Assembly (NCBI GenBank): GCA_943789375.1
Contig: CALSTX010000010.1
Coordinates: 62,001-126,000, forward strand
DNA from: an uncultured Opitutales bacterium
GTDB lineage: Bacteria; Verrucomicrobiota; Verrucomicrobiia; Opitutales; Seribacteraceae
Direction: 5' to 3'
DNA length: 64,000 nt
Shown here: in pieces, positions 36,155 to 45,020 of the stretch
How the letters are laid out: every line of letters begins with the position of its first letter
Position numbering within the stretch: position 1 is the first letter of the stretch
Made by a program: the position numbers and the translations under genes
Notes under the pieces: model-generated
Database searches by the model: none
What the model saw: the letters and a program-made list of their open reading frames with translations, nothing else
Told to the model about the DNA's origin: nothing

Positions 36155-36703
36155 TTAATTCAATACAAGAGTGGGTAAAATTTCCACGATTCTGGCAATA
36201 ATGTCTCCATTAAAACCAGTGATTTGATTACTACGGCCATACAATTCGTCAGATTCTACCGAGCCAAAAGCTTCAACAATGGGACCATCAGGAATAATTT
36301 TCAAAAAAGCACGAGGTGAACTGGAGTAAGGTATACGGTATTGATTTAAAAGACCACCCAAGGGTTGTTTTGCCTCAATTACAAGAGGGCGCACTTCTTC
36401 GGGTAAATGCTTCAAGGTAATCTCAATCGCACCATACTCTACAGGTTGATCATTTTCCGTTGTGGTCAACAACACTTCACGGAAATAAGACTTCCCATCA
36501 TTGGAGGATCGAAGAGGACTGACACTCAAGGCTGACTCATGGTATGCTTCGAGTCGGGATGTCATATCACCATCATGGACAAGCAGAGAGGCGTAAGGCT
36601 CTGGTATTTGACTGGCGTCCAGTTCACTAAAATTTAACTTTGGCAATTTGCGAGTCATTCGCATAAAGCTCAGGGGATACAAAAGGTCTGGGAAGGTCGG
36701 CAT
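36155..36703 (-). CDS. UbiC-like (chorismate lyase fold) protein
   Basis: The frame is open from 36781, but the ATG at 36703 lies 5 bases after the stop of the radical SAM gene and gives 182 residues, so I take it. Aligned by eye to E. coli UbiC: DGDMTSRLE for EDSMTKRFE, YFREVLL for YWLREILL (Arg75 here for Arg76 of UbiC), PLGGLL for PLGRYL, and YGRSNQITGFNGD...VEILP for WGRRSRLRLSGKP...TELFLP (Glu174 for Glu155). The third active-site residue, Arg91 of UbiC (AGRTVVP), is Ala92 here (YGAIEIT). It may therefore be a lyase with altered substrate, a relative such as a chorismatase, or a non-catalytic ligand binder. Context with a halogenase-like enzyme is notable. Confidence 0.6.
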   Translation of the reverse strand: MPTFPDLLYPLSFMRMTRKLPKLNFSELDASQIPEPYASLLVHDGDMTSRLEAYHESALSVSPLRSSNDGKSYFREVLLTTTENDQPVEYGAIEITLKHLPEEVRPLVIEAKQPLGGLLNQYRIPYSSSPRAFLKIIPDGPIVEAFGSVESDELYGRSNQITGFNGDIIARIVEILPTLVLN

Positions 36704-36707
36704 AAGT

Positions 36708-38045
36708 CTAAACGTAACGAGAGTCTTGGTGCTGAGGAAGGAAGAGGTCGTGCAGCATAGAGTCAACCCGGAGAAGTGCATCCCTGGAAAGCATTAATTC
36801 ATCTCCATTTTCTACCAAATCACCTGCTTTCTTCCACCTCTTAAAGAGCTTATCATAACGCTCTGATACATTGATCTTAAACTTTTTATCAAAATAACTA
36901 CGGCTTACTTTTCCTATCTTCCATTGCAGAATGAATTCCCGAATAAATCGCTCTTCTTCCGTGGTCATCAGAGCTCGTCGAATTATAGGACTATCGGACT
37001 CCATGGCTTCACAGTATTGATCAAAATGGGTGAGGTTTTGATAATGAATTCCTCCCAGGTGGCCAAAAGAGGCAACTCCGAGAGCAATCATATCTGCACC
37101 TGCCCAGAGGCGGTCACGATAAATAAATTTGGTGGTGGCAGGGTTTTTTACCGCCGTGCAGGTACTGGTAATCGTATACCCTGCCTCCTCCAAACGAGCG
37201 AAGGCCTCTGAAACCCATTGCCTTTTTTTAGGCCACTCCGCAACGGGCGCAGAAAGCTTACCCTCTTGCTTCATATTTTTATAAATCGTGGTGTTAAAGG
37301 GAACTTCCATCTGGTAAATGGTCACGCAATCAGGCTCAAGTTCGAGGGTGCGATCAATGCATGCCGACCAGTTCTCATCCGTTTCCTCAAGCATGCCGGC
37401 AATCAAATCAATATTTATATTTTCAAAGCCAAGTTTGCGGGCAAATTCATAGGCCTTAAAAACTTCTCCTGATCGATGAGCCCGACCGTTTATATCTAGT
37501 ATATGATCATCAAAGTTTTCTACTCCCAGACTCAAACGGGTAACTCCAAAATTTTTGATCGCTTCCAGCTTTTTTTCAGTAAGGGTGCCGGGCTCGCATT
37601 CAAAGGTTACCTCTTCAGCTTCATCCCAAGGGATGATAGATTTCATCTGATCAGTTAAATCAGTAAGTTGTTGAGCGGATAAGTAGGAGGGAGTACCTCC
37701 ACCAAAATAGACAAATTTTGGCTTACGGCCCTGCAGATAAGAAGCGTCCGCATAATTTTTGAGTTCCTTCATGGTCGCGGATAAATACCTGCGAACATCG
37801 TTGGAGTTTTTATCGGTGTAGACACGGAAATAACAGAAATGGCAGCGCTTCCGGCAAAAGGGCACATGGTAATAAATCCCCAAGGGCTCAGTTCCCGGAC
37901 TTGGGCTATTGAGCATACTATCAACACAGGGTATATCGGACTCATTCCAAAAAGAAAACGGAGGATAATTAGAAACAAAATAATTCCCCACTTTTGTTTT
38001 TTCTTTGGTTTCTCGGTCTGGTTTAATTTCTTTGGTTTCTGTCAT
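36708..38045 (-). CDS. HemW/HemN-like radical SAM protein
   Basis: This 445-residue radical SAM enzyme carries the cluster-binding C-x3-C-x2-C at Cys64, Cys68 and Cys71 (PFCRKRCHFCYF), followed by KFVYFGGGTPS and a typical ECEPGTL stretch. The fourth Cys found in HemN oxidases (CxxxCxxCxC) is Phe here, as in HemW, so it is probably not a coproporphyrinogen oxidase. The C-terminal half includes the HemN_C-like REFILQWKIGKVSRSYFDKKF. HemW-like proteins bind heme or act as methyltransferases or chaperones. The start overlaps the PQQ-propeller stop by 4 bases, placing it firmly in the operon. The specific reaction is unknown. Confidence 0.82.
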   Translation of the reverse strand: MTETKEIKPDRETKEKTKVGNYFVSNYPPFSFWNESDIPCVDSMLNSPSPGTEPLGIYYHVPFCRKRCHFCYFRVYTDKNSNDVRRYLSATMKELKNYADASYLQGRKPKFVYFGGGTPSYLSAQQLTDLTDQMKSIIPWDEAEEVTFECEPGTLTEKKLEAIKNFGVTRLSLGVENFDDHILDINGRAHRSGEVFKAYEFARKLGFENINIDLIAGMLEETDENWSACIDRTLELEPDCVTIYQMEVPFNTTIYKNMKQEGKLSAPVAEWPKKRQWVSEAFARLEEAGYTITSTCTAVKNPATTKFIYRDRLWAGADMIALGVASFGHLGGIHYQNLTHFDQYCEAMESDSPIIRRALMTTEEERFIREFILQWKIGKVSRSYFDKKFKINVSERYDKLFKRWKKAGDLVENGDELMLSRDALLRVDSMLHDLFLPQHQDSRYV

Positions 38046-39193
38046 TCTTTGCTTTCGGTTCGAAAGGCATAAACTTTTCCATCTTCACACCCAACGATAA
38101 TTTTACCGTTAAGCACTGCAGGCGTGGAGGATATAGACTCCCCAATCTCATAAGATGTTATCTCTTTTCCGGTAGCGGCGGACAACAAATAAAGTTTACC
38201 GTCCATCGAGCCAAAGACCACCAATTCCTCGGTGATCACTGGGGAGCTATCAATTCTACCCCGGGATGAAAATCTCCATTTTTGCTTACCAGAAAGCCTG
38301 TCAATTGCATGGAGACCTTTATCACGGCCACCAATAAAAACGGTATCCTGACTCACAGCTGGTGAAGAGAAATAAGGAAAGCTTTTTGGTTGATAGCTCC
38401 AGACTTTTTTTCCTGACAACAGATTAAATGCCATCACTGCCCGATCCATATTCCCCACATACCCCACCCCATCAGACACTGCAACAGAAGCAGCAATCGG
38501 GGCCTCCACTTCCACGGCGGACACTTCCTCTCCGTCTTCTAAATTAATCACATAAAGCATAGAGTCACAGCCACCGAAGACCACATATTGTTGATCAAAA
38601 ATGGTGGGCACGCCATTAACATAATTCTGGGTTTCAAACTTCCACAGGTTCTTACCAGTTTTTGCATCCAGGCAATGGACAAAATTATCATAACTCCCTA
38701 CCACAATTACGGAGTCTTTGGATTCCGGCCGAATCGCTTGGTTGGCCGCTCCCATAATCTCTCCTTCGGTTTCATATTTCCAGAGTAATTTACCTGACCG
38801 AGAGTCGAGTGCATAAAGATAACTATCTGTCGACCCGGCATATAAAATACCATTATGCAGCAAGGGGGGTGCTTCAATGGCCATTTCAGCCTTAAACCTC
38901 CACTGTTCTTTCCCATCTTTTAACTTTATCGCATGAAGCACGCCACGGTCTGAACCGATGTATGCATGAGTGATGGATGTAACCACCGAGGATTTCAGGA
39001 AGTCACCGGTATCAAATACCCAATCCAGGGTAAGCTTAGTACCAAGGGTAGCAGTAGATTTTCCCTGCAAGGCGGCATCGCCTCTGTGCCGATGCCAGCC
39101 ACTGCTTTCCACAGAGTTTGCCGGATTTACAATTAAGCAAAGTGCCATTGTACCAAGCAGGTAGAAAGAACCGGGTGAAATGAAGCGGGACAT
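38042..39193 (-). CDS. PQQ-type beta-propeller protein (BamB-like)
   Basis: The start is ATG 39193 (MSRFISPGSFYLLG), 5 bases after the alcohol dehydrogenase stop; a TTG at 39202 is less likely. The 383-residue protein has a signal peptide and seven or eight propeller blades, each with a motif of the type DGKEQWRF, SGKLLWKYE, TGKNLWKFE, SGKKVWSY, SGKQKWRF. This is the PQQ-repeat/BamB propeller. Real PQQ dehydrogenases need further active-site residues that are not evident, so a structural or PQQ-less role is more likely. It lies between the iron alcohol dehydrogenase and the radical SAM genes. Three further propeller genes lie at 45021, 46557 and 49400. Confidence 0.85.
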   Translation of the reverse strand: MSRFISPGSFYLLGTMALCLIVNPANSVESSGWHRHRGDAALQGKSTATLGTKLTLDWVFDTGDFLKSSVVTSITHAYIGSDRGVLHAIKLKDGKEQWRFKAEMAIEAPPLLHNGILYAGSTDSYLYALDSRSGKLLWKYETEGEIMGAANQAIRPESKDSVIVVGSYDNFVHCLDAKTGKNLWKFETQNYVNGVPTIFDQQYVVFGGCDSMLYVINLEDGEEVSAVEVEAPIAASVAVSDGVGYVGNMDRAVMAFNLLSGKKVWSYQPKSFPYFSSPAVSQDTVFIGGRDKGLHAIDRLSGKQKWRFSSRGRIDSSPVITEELVVFGSMDGKLYLLSAATGKEITSYEIGESISSTPAVLNGKIIVGCEDGKVYAFRTESKE

Positions 39194-39198
39194 ATAAA

Positions 39199-40440
39199 TC
39201 AATCCCTTACCTTTCCCTCGAGTGAAGAGAAATCGTAACCAATCCCAGCTAAAAGTTGAGAATAAAGGTTTTCAAAATCAGAAGTGGTGACAGACCTGGG
39301 ATTAAAATTTGCCGTCCATTGCTCAGCGGCATCACGAGCAAGGGTTGGAACATCGCTGGAGGAAAACCCAAGTTCCACCAAAGATTTTGGAAGCCCTGCC
39401 AAATCAAGAAGTTTATGGACTCTTCGGATTAAAGCATGAGCCGCCTTGTCCTCAGAATCATCCGTTGTGGCAAGATTGGCCAAGCATGCGAGGTGAGCAT
39501 AAATCGAGCATACTTCTTCATCCTCAGCATTGTATGCCATCACCCCAGGAAGAGAAATCCCCACGGCAACTCCATGAACGATCCCTTTCTGAGCAGTCAG
39601 AGGATTCGCCATGGAATGAGCGGCACCCAACATACTTCTTTCAATCGCAGCACCGGCGTGGGAAGCACCCACCAAAACCTGCCCGCGGGCATCAAGGTCA
39701 TGAGGAAAGGATAATACTTGGGGGAGATTTTTTTCAAGGAGTTGAAAGGCTATTCTTGCATGCCTGAATGAGGCACTATTTCTCTTTGAGCTTACGGCGG
39801 ACTCTAGGGCATGAGCCAAGGCATCCACCCCAGTACAGGCGGTTACCCGATGGGGTTGGGAAACTGTAAGCTCCGGGTCTAAGACTGTTAAAGATGGTAG
39901 TGCCTTGGAGTCGCCACAGGCCATCTTCTGGTGGGTGAGATCATCGGATATAAGGGCGAAGGATTGGCATTCACTCCCTGTGCCAGCGGTTGTGGGAATA
40001 GCCACAAAAGGAAGCATAGCTTTAGATGCTTTGTCCACTCCCCAGTAATCAGCCATCTTTCCACCATTGGTAAGAAGAAAATTACAACCTTTGGCCGTAT
40101 CCATCGAGCTCCCGCCCCCAAGTCCAATAATAAGATCGACTTCCAATGGGCGGGCAAATTGTACGCATGCTTGGACGCTTGAATCCGTTGGGTTTTCTAT
40201 GGATTGGTCGTAGGTAAAAACTTCTATCCCATGAAGAGCCAGGCTTTCTCGGATAGGATCTACATGGCCGGCTTGTGTAAGGCCGTCATCGGTAACAAGT
40301 AAGGCCCGATTCCCAAACCCTTTTATTTTTTCACCAACATGAGAACTTGAACCAATACCAAAAATTACTTCTTGGTGCGATGGATCACCTTCCGCAAAAA
40401 AAGGAAACGGTGATTCTTGGCCCGAAGTTGCAAGTTGCAT
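39199..40440 (-). CDS. Iron-containing alcohol dehydrogenase
   Basis: This 413-residue enzyme is of the group III (iron-dependent) alcohol dehydrogenase family, which interconverts alcohols and aldehydes with NAD(P)H. Motifs: GGGSSMDTAKG near 109, IPTTAGTGSEC near 147, and the metal-binding residues in CTGVDALAHALE (Asp and His) and the two downstream His in GAAHSMANP and GIVHGVAVG. It starts 23 bases after the aldehyde dehydrogenase-fold gene and precedes the PQQ propeller. With the acyl-activating enzyme and the reductase before it, it forms a plausible acid to aldehyde to alcohol series. The direction and substrate are inferred. Confidence 0.9.
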   Translation of the reverse strand: MQLATSGQESPFPFFAEGDPSHQEVIFGIGSSSHVGEKIKGFGNRALLVTDDGLTQAGHVDPIRESLALHGIEVFTYDQSIENPTDSSVQACVQFARPLEVDLIIGLGGGSSMDTAKGCNFLLTNGGKMADYWGVDKASKAMLPFVAIPTTAGTGSECQSFALISDDLTHQKMACGDSKALPSLTVLDPELTVSQPHRVTACTGVDALAHALESAVSSKRNSASFRHARIAFQLLEKNLPQVLSFPHDLDARGQVLVGASHAGAAIERSMLGAAHSMANPLTAQKGIVHGVAVGISLPGVMAYNAEDEEVCSIYAHLACLANLATTDDSEDKAAHALIRRVHKLLDLAGLPKSLVELGFSSSDVPTLARDAAEQWTANFNPRSVTTSDFENLYSQLLAGIGYDFSSLEGKVRD

Positions 40441-40463
40441 TTGTGAGAGAAGAAAAGTAAACC

Positions 40464-41897
40464 CTACGCCGCCATTCCAATGGACCGGCGCTTGTAAAGA
40501 AATTCAAACATATTGCCTTCATGTGGTTGATCCCAAGAAATTTTCATGGTGGAGATCGGACCGATATTGAGTCGCTCAATGTTACTTGCTCCCAAAAGTT
40601 GCTTCTTAAAACATGCATCTTTTGTTATGGCGGTTACAACAAGAGTGGGACCAATAGCCGACAGCATGTGGTTTTGGTTTACCTCCACAACACTTGCGTA
40701 TGGGCATAAAAATTCTCGGTTGGAAAGTACATGGTCCATCGACTCACAGTAAGCAATTGTCGGGCGAAGATAAGTGCCTCCTTCTGCTTTCACCAAACGG
40801 TCACCATCCCGGTACGGAGCCGTCATATCAGACGCCCCTTTTTCCGAAAAATCTGATGTTAAGGTTTGGTCTATCCATTCCCCCATTTTCGGGTTGGCAA
40901 AGCCGGAAAGTACAGCCTGAGGATCGGTGACAGGCAGGGGCTTCAATGGACCGAGCCTTTGACCGAGAGCGTCCGCTATTTCCTTTGCATATTTTGGGAC
41001 GATAACGGCAGAAGCGTTCACACAGCTTCTCCCCCCATTGTCTGCAATAGAGGAAACCATAACATCAAGGTATTTTTCCCAATTTTCAATCTCGTCATCC
41101 CCAATCAAAATTTTACTAAATCCTGGGCCATGTACCTGAACACCGGGATCACCCGAGTATTGATCTGTGGTTGTCTTGTCCCCAAAAATAAGAGCACGCC
41201 CACAGTGCTTAAGTATATCCCCAGCCCCTTCATGGTCTGTTGGATAAAAACCAAAGGCTTCTTTGGGTGCACCGGCTGCAATAAACGCCTGTATCAACCG
41301 ATAGGGTGTCCAAGGTTCATCCCTTCCGGGTTTCATAACGATTGGTATTTTAAGGGCGATCGAAGGGAGCCAAAGTGAGTTAACCGCTGGTGAATTGCTG
41401 GGCATCACAAGGCCAAGCGCATGGGTGGTCGGGAAAAAGCATACAGGAGAGTCGCCGTGTTTTCCGTATCCTTGATCTAAAACGGAAAAATCAATCCCGC
41501 GGGTCAAACCGTTGAGAATAAGTTCCAGGTGCGTAAGAGCGTAATGAATCTTATCCATATTTTTTCTAACCATCACATGCGGCAATCCACTGGTGGATGA
41601 AAGAGTCTCCACATAATCCTGAGCGGATTGTATGGACCCATCCTCTCCGATGGGCAAATCTCCTTGAAGGAATAGTTCGCCTGCTTTGGCGCTTATATCC
41701 ATAAGCTCCTTGGTTGAAAATTTTTGCAGGGATTCCCGTGCTTGGTTGATGGTTTTTAAATCTCGACGTATGACGCCGGCATTCACTTGGCTCAAGGTCG
41801 CTTTTACCGAACCATCGCGATAATCTTTAACCTCAGATTGATTCAAGCTTCGGTATGGCACTCCAAACCGCAAGCAGGGTATATGTGGTGTACTCAT
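40464..41897 (-). CDS. Aldehyde dehydrogenase-fold (acyl-reductase-like) enzyme
   Basis: The ATG at 41897 lies 2 bases after the stop of the LuxE/PaaK-like gene and gives 477 residues; the open frame upstream to 41969 overlaps that gene and looks spurious. The fold is aldehyde dehydrogenase: VMPSNSPAVNSLW near 164-176, a KPGRDEP segment near 189 and the catalytic Cys292 in NGGRSCVNAS. The usual ELGGK motif with the general-base Glu is absent (FSKILIGDD in its place), as in CoA-acylating and LuxC-type reductases. It is therefore more likely to reduce an activated acyl group to aldehyde than to oxidise an aldehyde. The tight link with an acyl-activating gene supports this. Confidence 0.8.
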   Translation of the reverse strand: MSTPHIPCLRFGVPYRSLNQSEVKDYRDGSVKATLSQVNAGVIRRDLKTINQARESLQKFSTKELMDISAKAGELFLQGDLPIGEDGSIQSAQDYVETLSSTSGLPHVMVRKNMDKIHYALTHLELILNGLTRGIDFSVLDQGYGKHGDSPVCFFPTTHALGLVMPSNSPAVNSLWLPSIALKIPIVMKPGRDEPWTPYRLIQAFIAAGAPKEAFGFYPTDHEGAGDILKHCGRALIFGDKTTTDQYSGDPGVQVHGPGFSKILIGDDEIENWEKYLDVMVSSIADNGGRSCVNASAVIVPKYAKEIADALGQRLGPLKPLPVTDPQAVLSGFANPKMGEWIDQTLTSDFSEKGASDMTAPYRDGDRLVKAEGGTYLRPTIAYCESMDHVLSNREFLCPYASVVEVNQNHMLSAIGPTLVVTAITKDACFKKQLLGASNIERLNIGPISTMKISWDQPHEGNMFEFLYKRRSIGMAA

Positions 41898-41899
41898 CT

Positions 41900-42976
41900 T
41901 TAATAAACTCCTTCTACAATATTTTTTTCCATAGCACCAAATGGTCGAACTTCCGCAACTCCATCCCAAGGTGCTTCAGTCCATGGTCTACGGCGCCTCG
42001 CCTCGTCCCGCTCAAGAAAGCGGGGCATAAAAAATTCTTTGGTCAGGGTGGAAAGCTCTACCCTGCCCCAAGTATCATAGGCCACAGGTTGATTATTTTC
42101 TGTGTTAATGACACGAAGGACAGCTCTTGGCTGGGGCGCATAATAGGCAATTGAGTAATCGTTTTCCCGACTTATTGGGTGATGCCTCGCAAGCCCCATC
42201 AAGGTATTTCCATAAGTTGGAACGAAACCAATTTTACCACCCTCGCAAACCTCTTCCACAAGAAACCGGGCATATTGCTTATCCATGGTTGTGCCACCAC
42301 AAAATACTCCCTTGATTCCAGCCCGTACTAAATCTTTTCTCTCGGCTAAAGCCTCCAATAATTTTGGTGTTGTAAATAAGGCACTAACTTCACGGTTTTT
42401 CAGGATGGTTAAAGCTTGGTCTACGACATGGTCCATGTAGGCACGAGCTTGGTCAAACTGCTTGTTGGCAATCAGCCGCTTCACCCAACGGGGATCGAGG
42501 TCTACAAAATAACAGGAACACCCCCGCTCGTTTGCCAAATGTTCAATGGCTAAGCGTAAACGCCTTGGCCCGGTTGGTCCCACCATCATCCAATAGTGAT
42601 TTCTTGGGAAATGCTCATCGGAAAGAGTTTCAGAAAAGGCAGTGTAATCAATCCTGAAATCCTCCCATCCAATTCGCTGTTTTGGCATTCCCGTCGTGCC
42701 ACCGGTTTCAAATATGTTAAAGGGACGATCTTTGTAAGCTTTGGGTACCCATACTTTATTTGGTAGATCACGAAGCCATTCATCCTGAAAATTGGGAAAT
42801 TTATTACATAGATCCTCAAAAGTTTTGACTTCCTCAAGCGGATCCCATGATTGATCCCTAGCCCAGTCTAGCCAGAAAGGTGAACCGGTTTCATCTGAAA
42901 AATGCCACTTAATGATCTCAGCAACATGGGTGTCTAAGTCTGCTGCTGCTTGTTGGGTCTGGTTTTCAATTGCCAT
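41900..42976 (-). CDS. LuxE/PaaK-like acyl-activating enzyme
   Basis: This 358-residue protein belongs to the PaaK/LuxE branch of adenylate-forming enzymes. The AMP-binding loop reads FETGGTTGMPKQR at about 89-101, with MMVGPTGPRRL near 125-135 and VPTYGNTLMGLARHHP near 240-255 in the place of the A5 motif. It lacks the long C-terminal domain of full PaaK ligases, being closer to LuxE acyl-protein synthetase in size, though no acyl-Cys site can be assigned with certainty. Its gene stops 2 bases before the reductase start. The pairing is reminiscent of LuxE-LuxC fatty-acid reductases. The acid substrate is unknown; an aromatic acid is plausible given the neighbouring UbiC-like gene. Confidence 0.8.
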   Translation of the reverse strand: MAIENQTQQAAADLDTHVAEIIKWHFSDETGSPFWLDWARDQSWDPLEEVKTFEDLCNKFPNFQDEWLRDLPNKVWVPKAYKDRPFNIFETGGTTGMPKQRIGWEDFRIDYTAFSETLSDEHFPRNHYWMMVGPTGPRRLRLAIEHLANERGCSCYFVDLDPRWVKRLIANKQFDQARAYMDHVVDQALTILKNREVSALFTTPKLLEALAERKDLVRAGIKGVFCGGTTMDKQYARFLVEEVCEGGKIGFVPTYGNTLMGLARHHPISRENDYSIAYYAPQPRAVLRVINTENNQPVAYDTWGRVELSTLTKEFFMPRFLERDEARRRRPWTEAPWDGVAEVRPFGAMEKNIVEGVY

Positions 42977-43045
42977 ATAAAAAGTTGTTTAAAAAGGTTG
43001 AATGAGATAATGGTATAACGAAACTCTCGAAGAAAAAGTTCAGCT

Positions 43046-44752
43046 TTAAGAATTATTTTCTGGAAAGAATCTAGCCACTGTTTGAGGGGGGGGAGGATTC
43101 GTTGCCAGAGAAACAACAACCATGGCAACTGAAGCGGCCACAAAGCATATAGCTGCAGGCACAATACCCGGTCCAACCAGATATTCCCCACCATACCCTG
43201 AAAGGTGGAAAAAATAGAGCCAACTCAAAACGGCAGCCACAATACTTGCGATGGCACCATACTTGGTGGCTCGCTTCCAATAAAGAGCGGAAAATACTAA
43301 AGGGAAAAGAGCGGAAAATCCACTGAAGCACCAAATTGCCAAATCAAAAACATTGGCGTCTTTTGCAAGCATAGCCAGAAAATAGGTTAGAGATACAATA
43401 CAAATAATAAAAATACGGGCTATGGAAATAATTTGTTTATCTGTAAATCTTTTCTTTCCCGCACGATGTACAACAATATCATTTGTAAAAATTGTGCCAA
43501 GACAGAGAAATTGAGAATCAAGAGAAGACATAATAGCAGCCAATATCCCAGCGGTTAACAGGCCAATCAAGATGGGATCTCCAACCAAAAGGTTTAGCAT
43601 TGCAGACAATACCGCTGGTGGTGGAATTCCTGGTTGTAAGACTCCGCTGGCCCACGCACCCACTAATACGCAAGGTACCCATACAATCATGATACACAGG
43701 GGATGAGCAATGACGGTGAGCCGGAAAGACTTCGCACTTTTCGCGGTCAGCCAATGTTGAAATAAATGAGGAAACATTCCAACACTCAAAGGAATAAATA
43801 AATAAGTAACAAAAGTTATGAAAGAGAATCCGAGTTCTCTCTCAAAAAAAGAAACCTCTCCTGATTTCAGGTTCTTTTTTTTGAATTCAACCCGGGTAGC
43901 TTCTCTCCAAAGATGAGGTTGCTTATTTACAATATCGTCGCTCTCTGATGAGAGTACTTTACCGATTACTCTAGGTGGTTCATTGGCCACAATTGTAGCC
44001 TGTTTTTTATCAAAACGATAGTCTTGTACAATGATAGACTGTTCCGTGATACGAGCAGGGATTTTGCCTGCATTCTCAATCCCGCCCAAAGCCTTTATTA
44101 TAAAGACAAAAGCGACCAATCCCATAAACATAAAAACAATGGTTTGGAAAGTGTTGGCAAAAGCCGCACCGCGAGAGCCTCCCATGAACACATAACTTAG
44201 CACAACCAGGCATACCACAAGCCCTGTCAACCAAGGTGGAATTCCCCCAAGCCATGGAGGTGCACTTGGGTTCGTAAAAAAAGTTGGAAAAGCTCCTGCC
44301 GTTACCGGTTCTATTGTCTTACCTGCACCAATGATACCAATGAGTAAATAAGGAACGACCAGCAATACCAGGATCGGAAAAAGTAAGTACCCCAACTTAT
44401 CTGAATCAAAGCGGTCACGAAAAAACTGAATCTGCGTGATATAGCCATACTTTTTACCAAAAGCCCACAACCTTATCCCAATAAGGAAAAAAATGCCCGC
44501 ATGTACCAGGCCACTAATCGATGCCATCAACCCGTAGGTTCCGATACCACGCTCAAAAGATTTTCCAGTCGAACCGACTAAGGCAAATGCAGTCATGGTG
44601 GTGCCGAAGACACTCATGAGTAAAAGAAAGGGGCCTATGCTATGACTGGCCACGAAATAATCCTTACTGGTGCCACGAAATAACCGATTACTAAAAAAAC
44701 CAAGGGTTAACAGCAGGCAAAGATAACAGGCAATTACAATGAGTGTCGTCAT
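43046..44752 (-). CDS. Sodium:solute symporter (SSS/SLC5 family)
   Basis: This 568-residue transporter has about 13 membrane segments and the SSS-type motifs RGTSKDYFVASHSIGP near 29-44, STGKSFERGIGTYG near 62-75, and an opening tract matching solute:sodium symporters. A cytoplasmic or periplasmic insert of about 80 residues, highly charged (near 232-308, DYRFDKKQAT to FKKKNLKSGEV), interrupts the core and is longer than usual. It is preceded by a small membrane protein (26 bases upstream), a pairing known for several SSS transporters. It likely imports an organic acid or related compound by sodium coupling; the substrate could be that used by the acyl-activating enzyme downstream. Confidence 0.88.
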   Translation of the reverse strand: MTTLIVIACYLCLLLTLGFFSNRLFRGTSKDYFVASHSIGPFLLLMSVFGTTMTAFALVGSTGKSFERGIGTYGLMASISGLVHAGIFFLIGIRLWAFGKKYGYITQIQFFRDRFDSDKLGYLLFPILVLLVVPYLLIGIIGAGKTIEPVTAGAFPTFFTNPSAPPWLGGIPPWLTGLVVCLVVLSYVFMGGSRGAAFANTFQTIVFMFMGLVAFVFIIKALGGIENAGKIPARITEQSIIVQDYRFDKKQATIVANEPPRVIGKVLSSESDDIVNKQPHLWREATRVEFKKKNLKSGEVSFFERELGFSFITFVTYLFIPLSVGMFPHLFQHWLTAKSAKSFRLTVIAHPLCIMIVWVPCVLVGAWASGVLQPGIPPPAVLSAMLNLLVGDPILIGLLTAGILAAIMSSLDSQFLCLGTIFTNDIVVHRAGKKRFTDKQIISIARIFIICIVSLTYFLAMLAKDANVFDLAIWCFSGFSALFPLVFSALYWKRATKYGAIASIVAAVLSWLYFFHLSGYGGEYLVGPGIVPAAICFVAASVAMVVVSLATNPPPPQTVARFFPENNS

Positions 44753-44778
44753 ATAAATCCGAATTTAAAAGATGGTAT

Positions 44779-45003
44779 TTATTTGGATTGATCAGGTGAG
44801 TCTGCAAATTTTTCTAATTCGGCTGGCCAAGCAAACCTTATGGCAAGCCAGCCAAGGATAGCACAGGCGATAGAAAATGTGGCATGGTAGGCCAACCCGA
44901 TTGGCAAGAATCCCAATACAAGAAAAGATTGATCCCACCACCAAAAGTCCTGGTGTAGAAAAAACATCAGAACAAATAAAAACCAAACCATTCGCTTTCC
45001 CAT
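44779..45003 (-). CDS. Small SSS-associated membrane protein
   Basis: This 74-residue protein has two membrane segments (about 7-15 joined with 25-40, and 42-58) and the sequence DFWWWD and FLPIGLAYHATFS typical of the short DUF3311/YhdT-like proteins encoded just ahead of sodium:solute symporters. Such partners are thought to support the symporter as a small subunit. It lies 17 bases after the PQQ-propeller stop and 26 bases before the symporter. The family assignment is from memory of the pattern; the subunit role is inferred. Confidence 0.7.
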   Translation of the reverse strand: MGKRMVWFLFVLMFFLHQDFWWWDQSFLVLGFLPIGLAYHATFSIACAILGWLAIRFAWPAELEKFADSPDQSK

Positions 45004-45020
45004 AATTTTCTGGTTCAGGG

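Noticed and set aside
36704-36781. N-terminal extension of the UbiC-like protein from ATG 36781
   Set aside because: It overlaps the 3' end of the radical SAM gene and encodes Cys/Thr-rich sequence unlike UbiC; ATG 36703 fits the operon spacing.
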